This document shows positions 37,440-47,336 of a stretch of DNA of 64,000 bases, piece after piece. Positions within the stretch are counted from its first letter, which is position 1. Each line of letters begins with the position of its first letter. The stretch covers positions 1-64,000 of the forward strand of contig NZ_LZSQ01000089.1 of assembly GCF_001665535.1 (NCBI RefSeq), read 5' to 3'. A model generated the notes under the pieces. The model made no database searches. It was not told the origin of the DNA and saw only the letters and a program-made list of their open reading frames with translations. Source of the stretch: Mycobacterium sp. 852002-51961_SCH5331710. GTDB lineage: Bacteria; Actinomycetota; Actinomycetes; Mycobacteriales; Mycobacteriaceae. The position numbers and the translations under genes are program-made.

Positions 37440-38021
37440 GTGACGGTGACGCCAGACGAACACCAGGAGCAGGACCGCCACCCACGCGCGCGCGGCGCCG
37501 GCAGCCTCCAGCGGCGGTTTGAGGACTCGTCGCTGGGCAAGGCGGTCATCAGCGTGGGCATGGCGCTGTTCGTGACCGTCGGAGTCGTGTGCAACCTGCC
37601 CGACTCGCCGATCAAGCGGGAGTTGTTGCCGGTCGTCGAGCCGGTCGCGGTGCCTGCCGCGCTCGACCAGAGTTGGGCGATGTACGCCAACCCGAGCAGG
37701 CGGCAGGACAGCGTCGACGTCCAGGTGCGCTTCGCCGATGGGCAGACTCGCGTATGGAACTTCGAGCCCGGCGCCGAGGGTGTCGGTTGGTGGGATCGCT
37801 GGCTGTTGCTCAGGTATGCCGCCGTACTGAATCCCGACTTCCGCAGACAGCTGGCGCACTGGGTGGTCGCCAGACTGAGTCAGCCCGACGATGAACCTGT
37901 CTCCGTCGCGATGTTGCTGCACACCGAGACGCTGACGGCGCCGGGTGAAGAGGAGGGCGAGACACGACGCCCGACCGCTTCCAAACTTCTGTACCAAGAG
38001 AACTTGACGGGCTCGCGATGA
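37440..38021 (+). CDS. Single-pass membrane protein paired with an HTTM protein
   Basis: 193 residues from GTG 37440 (a GTG at 37413 is an alternative). A charged N-terminus is followed by one helix (AVISVGMALFVTVGVVC) and an exoplasmic domain with VQVRFADGQTRVWNFEPG, GWWDRWLLLRYAAVLNP and WVVARLS. It overlaps the HTTM gene by ATGA, so the two products are made together. In layout it resembles the SdpA/DUF5819-like partner that accompanies HTTM protein SdpB in peptide-toxin maturation. The comparison is by architecture only. Confidence 0.65.
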   Translation: MTVTPDEHQEQDRHPRARGAGSLQRRFEDSSLGKAVISVGMALFVTVGVVCNLPDSPIKRELLPVVEPVAVPAALDQSWAMYANPSRRQDSVDVQVRFADGQTRVWNFEPGAEGVGWWDRWLLLRYAAVLNPDFRRQLAHWVVARLSQPDDEPVSVAMLLHTETLTAPGEEEGETRRPTASKLLYQENLTGSR

Positions 38022-38977
38022 GAACACGAAGTGCATTTCGAACACGGCTAGGCTCGTCGGTCGATCATTGGAACGATTTTTTCTTCACCGCTGAGCCGGT
38101 CTACACGCTCGGCCTTGTGCGGATCGGATCCGGGTTGGCCGTCCTCGCCTGGAGCCTGGTGTTGCTGCCCGATCTGTTCGCGGTCTTCGGGGCGGACGGC
38201 GTGACGCCCGAGCACCCCGAGATCAATTTTCAGTGGAGCGTCTTCGAGGTGTGGCCGGGCGACACCGCGCTTCTCGTCGGGTGGGTGCTGCTTTTAGTGT
38301 CGGCCATCGCGATGACGGTGGGTTGGCACAGCCGCGTGGCGGCGGTTCTGGTTTTCGTGCTGCTGCAGTCGTTTGTGCGCCGGGGCGACTACTACTTCAA
38401 CGCCGGCGACTCCATTCTCATCGTCATCGCTCTGATCCTGGCGCTCTGCTCATGCGGCGCGGCCCTGTCGCTTGATCAACGCAGGCGGACCGGTTCGTTC
38501 TGGTCCGCCGAGACTAGGGCGGTATGGCCCGTCCGGTTGCTGCAGATTCAAATGTCGATCATCTACCTGGCAACGGTGCAGGCGAAGCTGGCGAACAAGA
38601 CCTGGGTGGACGGCTCGGCGGTGTTCTACGCATGGGGCACCGACGGCCGATGGGCGCTGCTGCCCGCCCCGGAGTGGTTGGCCGCCAACGCGGTTCTGAT
38701 CAACGTTCTGACGTGGGGCACCCTGTTGATCGAACTGGCGCTGGCGGTACTCGTGTGGAGCAGGCGGTGGCGGTTCTGGGTGCTTGCCGCGGGCGTCGTG
38801 ATGCACCTGACAATCATGGTCAACCTCAACGTCGCATTTTTCAGCGTCGCGATGTTCGTGTTGTATCTCGCGTTCGTGCCATGGGAAACGCTTGAGCGTC
38901 TGCCCGGACAGTTGAGAACTAGACGGGCAGCACCGAGTTCGCGCCGGGAGCCGTCGGAACAACCGACCGTGTCTTAG
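38018..38977 (+). CDS. HTTM-domain integral membrane protein
   Basis: 319 residues with about eight hydrophobic helices and the HTTM signature (PVYTLGLVRIGSGLAVLAWS, GWHSRVAAVLVFVLLQSF, RGDYYFNAGDSILIVIAL, LLQIQMSIIYLATVQAKL). HTTM is the fold of vitamin-K-dependent gamma-carboxylase and of SdpB. Conserved Lys and His/Tyr residues characteristic of the family are present (AKL, HLTIMVN). Its stop overlaps echA7's stop (convergent). The reaction is unknown; a modification of the partner protein or of a secreted peptide is possible. Confidence 0.82.
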   Translation: MRTRSAFRTRLGSSVDHWNDFFFTAEPVYTLGLVRIGSGLAVLAWSLVLLPDLFAVFGADGVTPEHPEINFQWSVFEVWPGDTALLVGWVLLLVSAIAMTVGWHSRVAAVLVFVLLQSFVRRGDYYFNAGDSILIVIALILALCSCGAALSLDQRRRTGSFWSAETRAVWPVRLLQIQMSIIYLATVQAKLANKTWVDGSAVFYAWGTDGRWALLPAPEWLAANAVLINVLTWGTLLIELALAVLVWSRRWRFWVLAAGVVMHLTIMVNLNVAFFSVAMFVLYLAFVPWETLERLPGQLRTRRAAPSSRREPSEQPTVS

Positions 38978-39753
38978 GACTCAACCGAGCGCGTCCACCT
39001 CGGCTCCCGCTTCTCGAGGAACGCGAGCATGCCCTCGCGGGCCTCTTCGGAGACGAACAACTCGGCGGACTGCGCGGTGAGTTCGTCGGCATGCCGGTCG
39101 AACGACTCCAGGATGGGCGCGGTGACCAACGCTTTGGACGTCGCCAGTCCCTGCGGCGATGCCTTGGCGATCGCCGCGGTCAAGTCGGCGACGCCGGCAT
39201 CGACGTCGTCGCTGGCGATCGTGACCAGACCCATCTCGGCGGCCTCCGTGGCGGAGAACTTCTCACCGGTCACGAAATAGCGGCTCGCCGCGCGACTGGT
39301 CATCCTCGGCAACAGGGTGAGCGAGATGATCGACGGCGCGACGCCGATGCGCGCCTCGGTCAGCGCGAACGTGCTCTGGCGGCCGGCGAACACGATGTCG
39401 CATGCGCCGACCAGGCCGAGGCCACCGGCGCGGACGTGCCCGTCGATGGCGCCGACCACCGGGACCGGCAGCTCGAGGATGCGGCGCAGCAGACGGGTCA
39501 TCTCGCGGGCGCGGTCGACGGCCAGCTCACCCGGCTCGCGGCCCGCCGCCTCGCTCAGGTCGGCACCGGCGCTGAATGTTCCGCCGGTGTGGCCGAGCAC
39601 GACGACCCGTACGCCCGGATCGGCGACGGCGTCGGTGAAGCCCTGGTGCAGCTGTTCGACAAGCGCGGTCGACAACGCGTTGCGATTGGCGGGCGAGTCG
39701 AGGGTCAGCCGGGCGACCGGCCCGTCGACGGCGTACCTGACGAAGGTGTCCAT
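38974..39753 (-). CDS. echA7: Enoyl-CoA hydratase/isomerase
   Basis: 259-residue crotonase-fold protein, last gene of the leftward acyl-CoA carboxylase operon and ortholog of Rv0971c. The oxyanion-hole segment GTFSAGADLSE and the GHVRAGGLGLVGACD block are intact. By analogy with leucine and citronellol catabolism it would hydrate the carboxylated enoyl-CoA made by AccA2/AccD2 (methylglutaconyl- or geranyl-type). It starts one base inside the fadE12 stop. Confidence 0.9.
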   Translation of the reverse strand: MDTFVRYAVDGPVARLTLDSPANRNALSTALVEQLHQGFTDAVADPGVRVVVLGHTGGTFSAGADLSEAAGREPGELAVDRAREMTRLLRRILELPVPVVGAIDGHVRAGGLGLVGACDIVFAGRQSTFALTEARIGVAPSIISLTLLPRMTSRAASRYFVTGEKFSATEAAEMGLVTIASDDVDAGVADLTAAIAKASPQGLATSKALVTAPILESFDRHADELTAQSAELFVSEEAREGMLAFLEKREPRWTRSVES

Positions 39754-40913
39754 CAGTACGACCGGGGCAGTCCGAGCGAGGTCTGCGCGACGAAGTTGAG
39801 GATCATCTCCCTGCTGACCGGCGCGATGCGGGCGAGCTTCGACGCCGTCACCGCGGCGGCGATGCCGTACTCCTTGGTGAGCCCGTTGCCGCCCAACGAC
39901 TGCACCGCCTGATCGACCGCGCGCACCGACGCCTCGCCCGCGGCGTACTTGGCCATGTTCGCGGCCTCGGCGGCGCCGATGTCGTCACCGGTGTCGTAGA
40001 GCCAGGCAGCCTTCTGCATCATCAGCTTCGCCAGCTCGATCTCGATGTGGTTCTGCGCCAACGGATGCGAAAGCCCTTGGTGGGCGCCGATCGGTGTCTT
40101 CCACACCTGCCGCGTCTTGACGTAGTCGACGGCCTTGTCGATCGCGAACCGGCCCATGCCGACCGCACTGGCGGCGCCCATGATTCGCTCTGGATTCAGC
40201 CCGGCGAACAGCTGCGCGATCGCGGCGTCTTCGGAGCCGACCAGGGCGTCGCCGGGCAGCCGGACCTCATCGAGGAAGAGCTGGAACTGATTTTCCGGAC
40301 TGACCAGCTCCATCTCGATCTTCGTCCAGCTCAAACCCTTTGTGTCTGTGGGCACGATGAACAATGCCGGCTTGAGGTTCCCGGTCTTGTGGTCTTCCGT
40401 CCGACCGACGACGAGCACGGCCTGGGCCTGGTCGACGCCCGAGATGTACACCTTCTGTCCCGACAGGATCCAGTCGCCGCCGTCGCGACGCGCGGTGGTG
40501 GTGATGCGATGGCTGTTGGAGCCCGCATCCGGTTCGGTGATCGCGAACGCCATCGTGATCGAACCGTCGGCGATACCCGGCAGCCAACGCTTCTTCTGGT
40601 CCTCGGTGCCGAACTTCGCGATGATGGTGCCGTTGATCGCGGGGGAGACCACCATCAGCAACAGCGGGCATCCCGCCGCCGCCATCTCCTCCATCACGAT
40701 GGACAGCTCGGACATGCCAGCGCCGCCGCCGCCGTACTCCTCGGGCAGGTTCACCCCGATGAAGCCGAGTTTTCCTGCTTCCGACCACAATTCGTCGGTG
40801 TGCTGATCGGCGCGGGCCTTCTCCAGGTAGTAGTCCTGACCGAAGTTCGCTGCCATGGCGGCGACCGACTTGCGTAATGCCTGCTGCTCTTCGGTCTCGA
40901 CGAAACTGCTCAC
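39753..40913 (-). CDS. fadE12: Acyl-CoA dehydrogenase
   Basis: 386-residue FAD enzyme, ortholog of Rv0972c. The substrate/flavin motif AFAITEPDAGSNSH, the segment YISGVDQAQ and the C-terminal QSLGGNGLTKEYG are typical. The GTG at 40913 shares GTGA with the accA2 stop and gives the same length as the M. tuberculosis enzyme within two residues. It introduces the alpha-beta double bond ahead of carboxylation or hydration. Confidence 0.92.
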   Translation of the reverse strand: MSSFVETEEQQALRKSVAAMAANFGQDYYLEKARADQHTDELWSEAGKLGFIGVNLPEEYGGGGAGMSELSIVMEEMAAAGCPLLLMVVSPAINGTIIAKFGTEDQKKRWLPGIADGSITMAFAITEPDAGSNSHRITTTARRDGGDWILSGQKVYISGVDQAQAVLVVGRTEDHKTGNLKPALFIVPTDTKGLSWTKIEMELVSPENQFQLFLDEVRLPGDALVGSEDAAIAQLFAGLNPERIMGAASAVGMGRFAIDKAVDYVKTRQVWKTPIGAHQGLSHPLAQNHIEIELAKLMMQKAAWLYDTGDDIGAAEAANMAKYAAGEASVRAVDQAVQSLGGNGLTKEYGIAAAVTASKLARIAPVSREMILNFVAQTSLGLPRSY

Positions 40914-42856
40914 TGCTCTCCTTCGGCTTGGGCGAGGACTCGGGCTATGACGAAGCCGACGTCGACCTGTTGGCCGGACTCGACATTGAGTTCGGCGAGC
41001 ACACCGTCGCTGGGCGCGGTGATGGTGTGCTCCATCTTCATCGCCTCCAGCCACACCAGCGGTTGGCCCGCGGTGACGGTGTCGCCGACGGCCGCGCCCA
41101 CGCGCAGCACCGAACCAGGCATCGGCGCCAGCAGCGAACCGTGCGCGACCGCGTCATCGGGATCACCGAAACGCGGTACCGCAATGAGATGCACCGAGCC
41201 CGTAGGGGAGTCGACGAAAACGTCGTGGCCATACCGCGCCACCTCGAACGGCCGGTCGACGCCCGTCACAGTCAACACGACACGGGTCGGAGTCGCGGAG
41301 ACGAGCGATACGCCGTCGTGTTCGGGCAACTCGAGGCCCGGCCGAGTGAACCGGTAGCGGACCTCATGTTCGGTCCCCGCGGCGTCCGTGTACCGCTTGA
41401 CCTGGTGACCCGACGCCAGATTGCGCCACCCGCTGGGAGCGGCCGCGAATGCTGCAGCGTCACCGCGGTTCTGGGCCGCATCGGCGAGCGCGGCGGCCAC
41501 CGCGGACAATGCGACCGTGCAAGCGTCGGTGAGCGGTGCGGCCAACGCGGCGAGGCCGTGCGTGTCGAAGAAGGCGGTGTCGGTCGCACCGTCGACGAAC
41601 GCCGGATGCCGCAATACGTTGACCAGCAAGTCACGGTTGGTGCGCACACCGTGAATGCGGCTGCGCGTCAACGCGTCCGCGAGCACGGCAGCCGCCTGCC
41701 GCCGGCCGGGCGCAGCGGAGATCACCTTGGCCAGCATCGGGTCGTAGAAGATGGACACGGTCGAGCCGTCGACGATTCCGGAATCCACCCGGACGCTGGC
41801 CGGGACCTCGAAGCGGTGCACGGTGCCGGCCTGCGGCTGCCAATCCTTCGCCGGATCCTCGGCGTAGAGGCGGGCCTCGATGGCGTGCCCCCGTGACGGC
41901 GGCGGCTCCGCGTCGAGCCTGCCGCCGTCGGCGACCCGCAGCTGCAGCTCAACGAGATCGAGGCCCGTGGTTTCCTCGGTGACGGGGTGTTCGACCTGCA
42001 ATCGGGTGTTCATCTCGAGAAAGTAGAAGTCCCCGGAAGCGTCCGCCATGAACTCGACGGTGCCCGCACCGGTGTAGCCGATGGCGGTCGCGGCCAGCCG
42101 CGCGGCATCGAAAAGCTTGGCGCGCATGCCCGGTGTGCGCTCGACGAGCGGCGAGGGCGCCTCTTCGATGATCTTCTGATGGCGCCGCTGGATCGAGCAC
42201 TCACGTTCGCCGACCGCCCAGACGGTGTCGTGCTCGTCGGCAAGCACCTGAACCTCGACGTGGTGGCCACTGGCCAGGTAGCGCTCGCAGAACACCGTCG
42301 GGTCGCCGAATGCGGAAGCCGCCTCCCGGCGCGCGGCCTCGACCTGGGTCGACAACTCCGACAGCTCACGCACGACTCGCATTCCGCGGCCGCCGCCTCC
42401 CGCGGACGCCTTGATCAGCACGGGCAGTTGGTCGGCGGTCACGCTCTCGGGGTCCAGCTCGTCAAGGACGGGTACGCCCGCGGCGGCCATCATCTTCTTC
42501 GCCTCGATCTTGCTGCCCATCGCGGCCACCGCTGCGGGAGGTGGACCGATCCACGTCAAGCCCGCGTCGCGCACCGCACTCGCGAATTCGGCATTCTCCG
42601 ACAGGAACCCGTAACCGGGATGGACGGCATCGGCGCCCGATGCCCGCGCCGCAGCGATGAGCTGATCGGCGTCGAGGTATCCGCTGCGACCCTGCAGGCG
42701 GACCCGCGAATCGGCCTCGCCCACATGCGGGGAGTGCTCGTCGGGATCGGTGTAGACGGCGACCGTCCCTATGCCGAGCCGCCTGCACGTCGCGAACACC
42801 CGCCGGGCGATCTCGCCGCGGTTGGCGACCAGGACTCGAGTGATCATCACGCTCAC
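40910..42856 (-). CDS. accA2: Acyl-CoA carboxylase alpha chain (biotin carboxylase + BCCP)
   Basis: 648 residues: biotin carboxylase domains at about 1-445 (VLVANRGEIARRVF, KASAGGGGRGMRV, FLEMNTRLQVEHPVTE) and a C-terminal biotinyl domain with the target Lys in EAMKMEH. Ortholog of Rv0973c. It forms a complex with AccD2. The GTG at 42856 overlaps the accD2 stop (GTGA); ATG 42847 is an alternative. By neighbours it acts on a branched enoyl-CoA rather than on acetyl-CoA. Confidence 0.94.
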   Translation of the reverse strand: MSVMITRVLVANRGEIARRVFATCRRLGIGTVAVYTDPDEHSPHVGEADSRVRLQGRSGYLDADQLIAAARASGADAVHPGYGFLSENAEFASAVRDAGLTWIGPPPAAVAAMGSKIEAKKMMAAAGVPVLDELDPESVTADQLPVLIKASAGGGGRGMRVVRELSELSTQVEAARREAASAFGDPTVFCERYLASGHHVEVQVLADEHDTVWAVGERECSIQRRHQKIIEEAPSPLVERTPGMRAKLFDAARLAATAIGYTGAGTVEFMADASGDFYFLEMNTRLQVEHPVTEETTGLDLVELQLRVADGGRLDAEPPPSRGHAIEARLYAEDPAKDWQPQAGTVHRFEVPASVRVDSGIVDGSTVSIFYDPMLAKVISAAPGRRQAAAVLADALTRSRIHGVRTNRDLLVNVLRHPAFVDGATDTAFFDTHGLAALAAPLTDACTVALSAVAAALADAAQNRGDAAAFAAAPSGWRNLASGHQVKRYTDAAGTEHEVRYRFTRPGLELPEHDGVSLVSATPTRVVLTVTGVDRPFEVARYGHDVFVDSPTGSVHLIAVPRFGDPDDAVAHGSLLAPMPGSVLRVGAAVGDTVTAGQPLVWLEAMKMEHTITAPSDGVLAELNVESGQQVDVGFVIARVLAQAEGEQ

Positions 42857-44448
42857 ATCCGGAAGACGCCGAAGTTCGACGTCCCCTCGATCGGGCCATT
42901 GGCGATGGCGGACAAACAGATTCCGAGGACCGTGCGGGTGTCGCGCGGATCGATCACGCCGTCGTCGTAGAGCCGGCCGGACAGAAACATCGGAAGCGAC
43001 TCGGCGTCGATCTGCGCTTCAACTGCGGCCCGCAGGGCGGCGTCGGCGTCCTCATCGACGGCCTGGCCCCGCGCCTCGGCGGCGGCGCGGCTGACGATCG
43101 ACAAAACGCCCGCCAGCTGAGTCCCGCCCATGACCGCCGATTTGGCGCTCGGCCAGGCGAACAGGAAGCGCGGATCGTAGGCGCGCCCGCACATGCCGTA
43201 GTGGCCCGCGCCGTAGGAGGCGCCGATCAGCAGCGAGATGTGGGGCACGGTTGAGTTCGATACGGCGTTGATCATCATCGAGCCGTGCTTGATCATGCCG
43301 CCTTCCTCGTACTTGCGCCCAACCATGTACCCGGTCGTGTTGTGCAGGAACAACAGTGGCGTATTCGAGCGATTCGCGAGCTGGATGAACTGGGTGGCCT
43401 TCTGCGACTCCTCACTGAACAACACGCCGCGGGCGTTGGCCAGAATGCCGATCGGGTAGCCGTACAGCCGTGCCCACCCCGTCACCAGCGACGAGCCGTA
43501 CATCGGTTTGAACTCGTCGAAATCCGAGCCGTCGACGACGCGGGCGATCACATCGCGGGGGTCGAACGGGATGCGTAGATCCGCCGGCACGATGCCGACC
43601 AGCTCTTCGGCGTCGTAGAGCGGCTCAACAACGGGCGCGGGGGTCGGACCCTGCTTGCGCCAGTTCAGCCGGGTGACGATGCGCCGGCCGATCCGGATCG
43701 CATCGGGTTCGTCGTGCGCGAAGTAGTCAGCCAGACCCGATGTGCGGGCGTGCATCTCGGCACCGCCGAGCGACTCGTCGTCGGCTTCCTCGCCCGTGGC
43801 CATCTTCACCAATGGCGGTCCCGCGAGAAACACCTTGGACCGCTCCTTGATCATCACGACGTGGTCGGACATGCCGGGGATGTAGGCGCCACCCGCCGTC
43901 GAGTTGCCGAACACCAGCGCGATCGTCGGAATGCCGGCCGCCGACAACCTGGTCAGGTCGCGGAACATCTGCCCGCCCGGGATGAAGATCTCCTTCTGCG
44001 TCGGCAGGTCGGCGCCGCCGGACTCGACCAGCGAGATCAGCGGAAGCCGGTTCTCCAGCGCGACCTGGTTGGCACGCAGCATCTTCTTCAGCGTCCACGG
44101 ATTGCTGGTGCCGCCCTTGACGGTGGGATCGTTGGCCACGAGGAGGCATTCGATGCCCTCGACCGCGCCGATGCCGGTGATCAGGCTGGCGCCGACCGTG
44201 AAGTCGCTGCCCCACGCGGCCAGCGGGCTCAACTCCAGGAACGGTGAGTCGGGATCGATGAGCAACTCGATGCGTTCCCGGGCGGTCAGTTTGCCGCGGT
44301 CATGGTGCCGTTGCACGTACTTCTCGCCGCCGCCGGCCAGTGCCTTGGCGTGTTCGGTCTCGAGCTCGGCGAGCTTGGCAGCCATCGCCGTCTTCGCCTC
44401 GCCGAAGGACGGCGATGCGGCGTCGAGTGTGGAGTGCAGAGCGGTCAC
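42853..44448 (-). CDS. accD2: Acyl-CoA carboxylase beta chain (carboxyltransferase)
   Basis: 531 residues of the carboxyltransferase family, ortholog of Rv0974c. Seen are RDDRGKLTARERIELL-type N-terminus (HHDRGKLTARERI), GGTSNPWTLKKMLRANQ, GNSTAGGAYIPGMSDH, GGAEMHARTSG and LLIGASYGAGHYGMCGRAYDPRF. These fit the methylcrotonyl/geranyl-CoA carboxylase branch. The GTG at 44448 is coupled to the fadE13 stop. Confidence 0.94.
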   Translation of the reverse strand: MTALHSTLDAASPSFGEAKTAMAAKLAELETEHAKALAGGGEKYVQRHHDRGKLTARERIELLIDPDSPFLELSPLAAWGSDFTVGASLITGIGAVEGIECLLVANDPTVKGGTSNPWTLKKMLRANQVALENRLPLISLVESGGADLPTQKEIFIPGGQMFRDLTRLSAAGIPTIALVFGNSTAGGAYIPGMSDHVVMIKERSKVFLAGPPLVKMATGEEADDESLGGAEMHARTSGLADYFAHDEPDAIRIGRRIVTRLNWRKQGPTPAPVVEPLYDAEELVGIVPADLRIPFDPRDVIARVVDGSDFDEFKPMYGSSLVTGWARLYGYPIGILANARGVLFSEESQKATQFIQLANRSNTPLLFLHNTTGYMVGRKYEEGGMIKHGSMMINAVSNSTVPHISLLIGASYGAGHYGMCGRAYDPRFLFAWPSAKSAVMGGTQLAGVLSIVSRAAAEARGQAVDEDADAALRAAVEAQIDAESLPMFLSGRLYDDGVIDPRDTRTVLGICLSAIANGPIEGTSNFGVFRM

Positions 44449-45593
44449 GACTGGAATCCCAACGTCTTGGCGGCCAACGAAGTCAGTATCTCGGTTGTGC
44501 CGCCGCCGATTCCGAGAATCCGCATATCGCGATACTGACGTTCGACCTCCGACTCGGCCATGTAACCCATCCCGCCGAACAATTGCACGGCCTGGTTGGC
44601 CACCCACTCGCCGGCCTCGACGGCGGTGTTCTTGGCGAAACACACCTCGGCGATCAGGTCGGTCTCACCGGAGATCTGCCGCTCGACGACGTGGCGTGTG
44701 TATACCCTCGCGACATCGATGCGCCGGGCCATTTCCGCGAGCGTGTTCTGGACCTGTTGTCGTGAGATCAGCGGCCGGCCAAAGGTTTCGCGGTTACGGC
44801 ACCACTCGACGGCGAGGTCGAGGCAGCGTTGTGCACTGGCATAGGCCTGCGCGGCGAGCCCGACCCGTTCGGAGACGAACGCCGCCGCGATCTGCAGGAA
44901 GCCGGAGTTCTCGGTGCCCACCAGGTTGGCCGCGGGCACGCGGACGTCGGTGTAGGACAGTTCGGCGGTGTCCGATGAGCGCCAGCCCATCTTGTCGAGT
45001 TTGCGGGTGACTTCAAATCCGGGGGTGTCCTTGTCGACCACGATCAACGAGATCCCGGCCGCGCCAGGCCCGCCGGTGCGCACCGCGGTCACGACGTAGT
45101 CGGCGCGCACGCCCGACGTGATGTAGGTCTTGGCACCGTTGACGATGTAATCGGCACCGTCTCGCATCGCTCTGGTCGTCAGGTGCCCGACGTCGGAGCC
45201 GCCGCCGGGCTCGGTGATTGCGAGGCTGCCGATCTTCTCCCCGCGCAGCGTCGGCCGCACATAGGTGTCGATCAGCCGCTCGTCGCCGGAGGCGATCATG
45301 TGCGGCACCGCGATACCCGAGGTGAACAGCGAGGCGGACACGCCGCCCGGAGAACCGGCGTAGTGCATCTCCTCGCAGATCACCACGGCGTCGGCGCCGT
45401 CGCCGCCACCACCGCCGACCGACTCCGCAAAACCGGCGCCCAACAGGCCAGCCTCACCCGCCTTCAGGTGAAGCTCGCGCGGTATCTCACCGTTGCGCTC
45501 CCAAGCGTCGACGTGCGGGAGCACCTCGCGTTCGGCGAATGTCCGCACGGTCTTGCGGAGCTGATCGCGTTCGGGGGTGTGCCACATGCTCAC
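44445..45593 (-). CDS. fadE13: Acyl-CoA dehydrogenase
   Basis: 382-residue FAD-dependent acyl-CoA dehydrogenase, ortholog of Rv0975c. Typical blocks are LAITEPGGGSDVGHL, KMGWRSSDTAELSY and VQLFGGMGYMAESEVER, with RDMRILGIGGGTTEI at the C-terminus. It resembles isovaleryl/citronellyl-CoA type enzymes. The GTG at 45593 overlaps the upstream stop by four bases. Confidence 0.92.
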   Translation of the reverse strand: MSMWHTPERDQLRKTVRTFAEREVLPHVDAWERNGEIPRELHLKAGEAGLLGAGFAESVGGGGGDGADAVVICEEMHYAGSPGGVSASLFTSGIAVPHMIASGDERLIDTYVRPTLRGEKIGSLAITEPGGGSDVGHLTTRAMRDGADYIVNGAKTYITSGVRADYVVTAVRTGGPGAAGISLIVVDKDTPGFEVTRKLDKMGWRSSDTAELSYTDVRVPAANLVGTENSGFLQIAAAFVSERVGLAAQAYASAQRCLDLAVEWCRNRETFGRPLISRQQVQNTLAEMARRIDVARVYTRHVVERQISGETDLIAEVCFAKNTAVEAGEWVANQAVQLFGGMGYMAESEVERQYRDMRILGIGGGTTEILTSLAAKTLGFQS

Positions 45594-47308
45594 GACATCA
45601 GCTCCTCGGGAATGTCGACATGTCTGCTGCGCAACCACTCGCCGAGCCCCTTCGCCTGGGGATCGAACCGAGCCTGGTAGGCGACGCCCTCACCGAGGAT
45701 GCCCTCGATGACGAAGTTGACCGCTCGAAGGTTGGGCAGCAGATACCGGGCGACCTCGAGATCCCTTGTCTCGGGCAGAAGCTCGCGCAGCTTGTCGATC
45801 GTCAACGTGTGCGAGAGCCAACGCCACTGCTGGTCGGTGCGCACCCACACGCCGACGTTCGCGCTGCCACCCTTGTCGCCGCTGCGGGCGCCGGCGATGA
45901 CGCCGAGCGGCGCGCGTCGGGTTTCACCGAACGGCAACGGCTCCGGTAGGGCGAACGGCGGCACCGGCGAAAGGTCCAAGGTTTCCTGCGCGGGCGGTAT
46001 CTCGACACGGGAACCGTCGGCGTGCACGGCGACGTGGGGCACCTCCGTGGCCGCGACGAACGCCGGCCTGAACACGCCGTAGACCTGACCTTGACCGGGC
46101 GGGCTGGTGGCATGGAAGCCGGGATAACTCGCCAGCGCGAGTTCGACCGCTGCCGAGGAGAATTGGCGACCGACATTGTCTGGGTCGGGATCGCGTACGA
46201 CGCAGCGCAGCAGCGCGCTGGCCGACTCCTCCGTGTCGGCGTCGTCGTGGTCGGTGCGCGCCAGCGTCCACTCCAGCTCGGCCGGCTTGACCGTCAGTGC
46301 CGCCTCGAGCTGGCCCCGCACCAACTCGGCCTTGGCCTCGATGTCGAGACCGGTGAGGACCAGCGTCATCTCGTTGCGAAAGCCGCCGATGGCGTTGAGT
46401 GACACCTTCAGGGTGGGCGGCGGGGGTTCCCCGCGCACGCCGGAGATCTGCACGCGGTCCGGCCCGTCCTCAGACAACTCGATGCTGTCGACGCGCAGCG
46501 TCGCGTCGGGGTTGGCGTAGCGCGCACCGCCGATCTCGTACAGCAGTTGCGCGGTGACGGTGTCGACGTTGACCGCGCCGCCGGTGCCCGGGTGTTTGGT
46601 GATGACCGACGATCCGTCCGAGTGGATCTCGGCGAGTGGAAAGCCTGGGTGGGTCAACGCGCCCAGGTCGGGGAAGTCCCGCGCGAAGAACGCGTAGTTG
46701 CCGCCGGTGGCCTGAGCGCCGCACTCGATGACGTGCCCGGCCGCGATCGCACCGGCGAGCGGGTCGTAGTCCGAACGGCTCCAGCCGTGGTGCGCGGCCG
46801 CCGGCCCGACCGTGACGGATGCGTCGGTGACGCGTCCGGTCACGACCACATCGGCGCCCGCCTCGAGACAGTCGACGATGCCCCACGCGCCGAGGTAGGC
46901 GTTGGCGGCCAGAACCGACCCGAAGCCGAACTCGTCCGCACGACCGATCAGGTCGTCGCCCTCGACGTGCGCCACGTTGACCGTCAACCCCAGCCGATCG
47001 GCGAGCGCACGCACCGCCACGGCGAGCCCGGCGGGGTTGAGGCCCCCGGCGTTCGTGACGATGCGCACACCCCGGTCGAGCGCGGTGCCCAGACACTCCT
47101 CGAGCTGGCTCAGGAACGTCTTGGCATAGCCGCGGTCGGCCGATTTCGCGCGATCGCGCGCGAGAATCAACATCGTGAGCTCGGCCAGATAATCGCCGGT
47201 CAGGTAGTCGAGATCGCCACCGGTCAGCATCTCGCGCATGGCCGCGAGCCGGTCGCCGTAGAACCCCGAGCAGTTGCCGATGCGGACCGGACCACGAGCA
47301 GAGGTCAC
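45590..47308 (-). CDS. AtuA-like acyclic terpene utilisation family protein (DUF1446)
   Basis: 572 residues corresponding to Rv0976c and related to AtuA of the Pseudomonas citronellol pathway. Recognisable parts are [46 protein letters not shown] and [16 protein letters not shown]. First gene of the leftward operon. In Pseudomonas the atu cluster likewise combines AtuA, a geranyl-CoA carboxylase, acyl-CoA dehydrogenases and a hydratase. The biochemical role of AtuA is not established. The GTG at 47308 was chosen at the conserved [12 protein letters not shown] start. Confidence 0.88.
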   Translation of the reverse strand: MTSARGPVRIGNCSGFYGDRLAAMREMLTGGDLDYLTGDYLAELTMLILARDRAKSADRGYAKTFLSQLEECLGTALDRGVRIVTNAGGLNPAGLAVAVRALADRLGLTVNVAHVEGDDLIGRADEFGFGSVLAANAYLGAWGIVDCLEAGADVVVTGRVTDASVTVGPAAAHHGWSRSDYDPLAGAIAAGHVIECGAQATGGNYAFFARDFPDLGALTHPGFPLAEIHSDGSSVITKHPGTGGAVNVDTVTAQLLYEIGGARYANPDATLRVDSIELSEDGPDRVQISGVRGEPPPPTLKVSLNAIGGFRNEMTLVLTGLDIEAKAELVRGQLEAALTVKPAELEWTLARTDHDDADTEESASALLRCVVRDPDPDNVGRQFSSAAVELALASYPGFHATSPPGQGQVYGVFRPAFVAATEVPHVAVHADGSRVEIPPAQETLDLSPVPPFALPEPLPFGETRRAPLGVIAGARSGDKGGSANVGVWVRTDQQWRWLSHTLTIDKLRELLPETRDLEVARYLLPNLRAVNFVIEGILGEGVAYQARFDPQAKGLGEWLRSRHVDIPEELMS

Positions 47309-47336
47309 GCGGGCTCCCTTCGTCGCGGCCGCTGCC

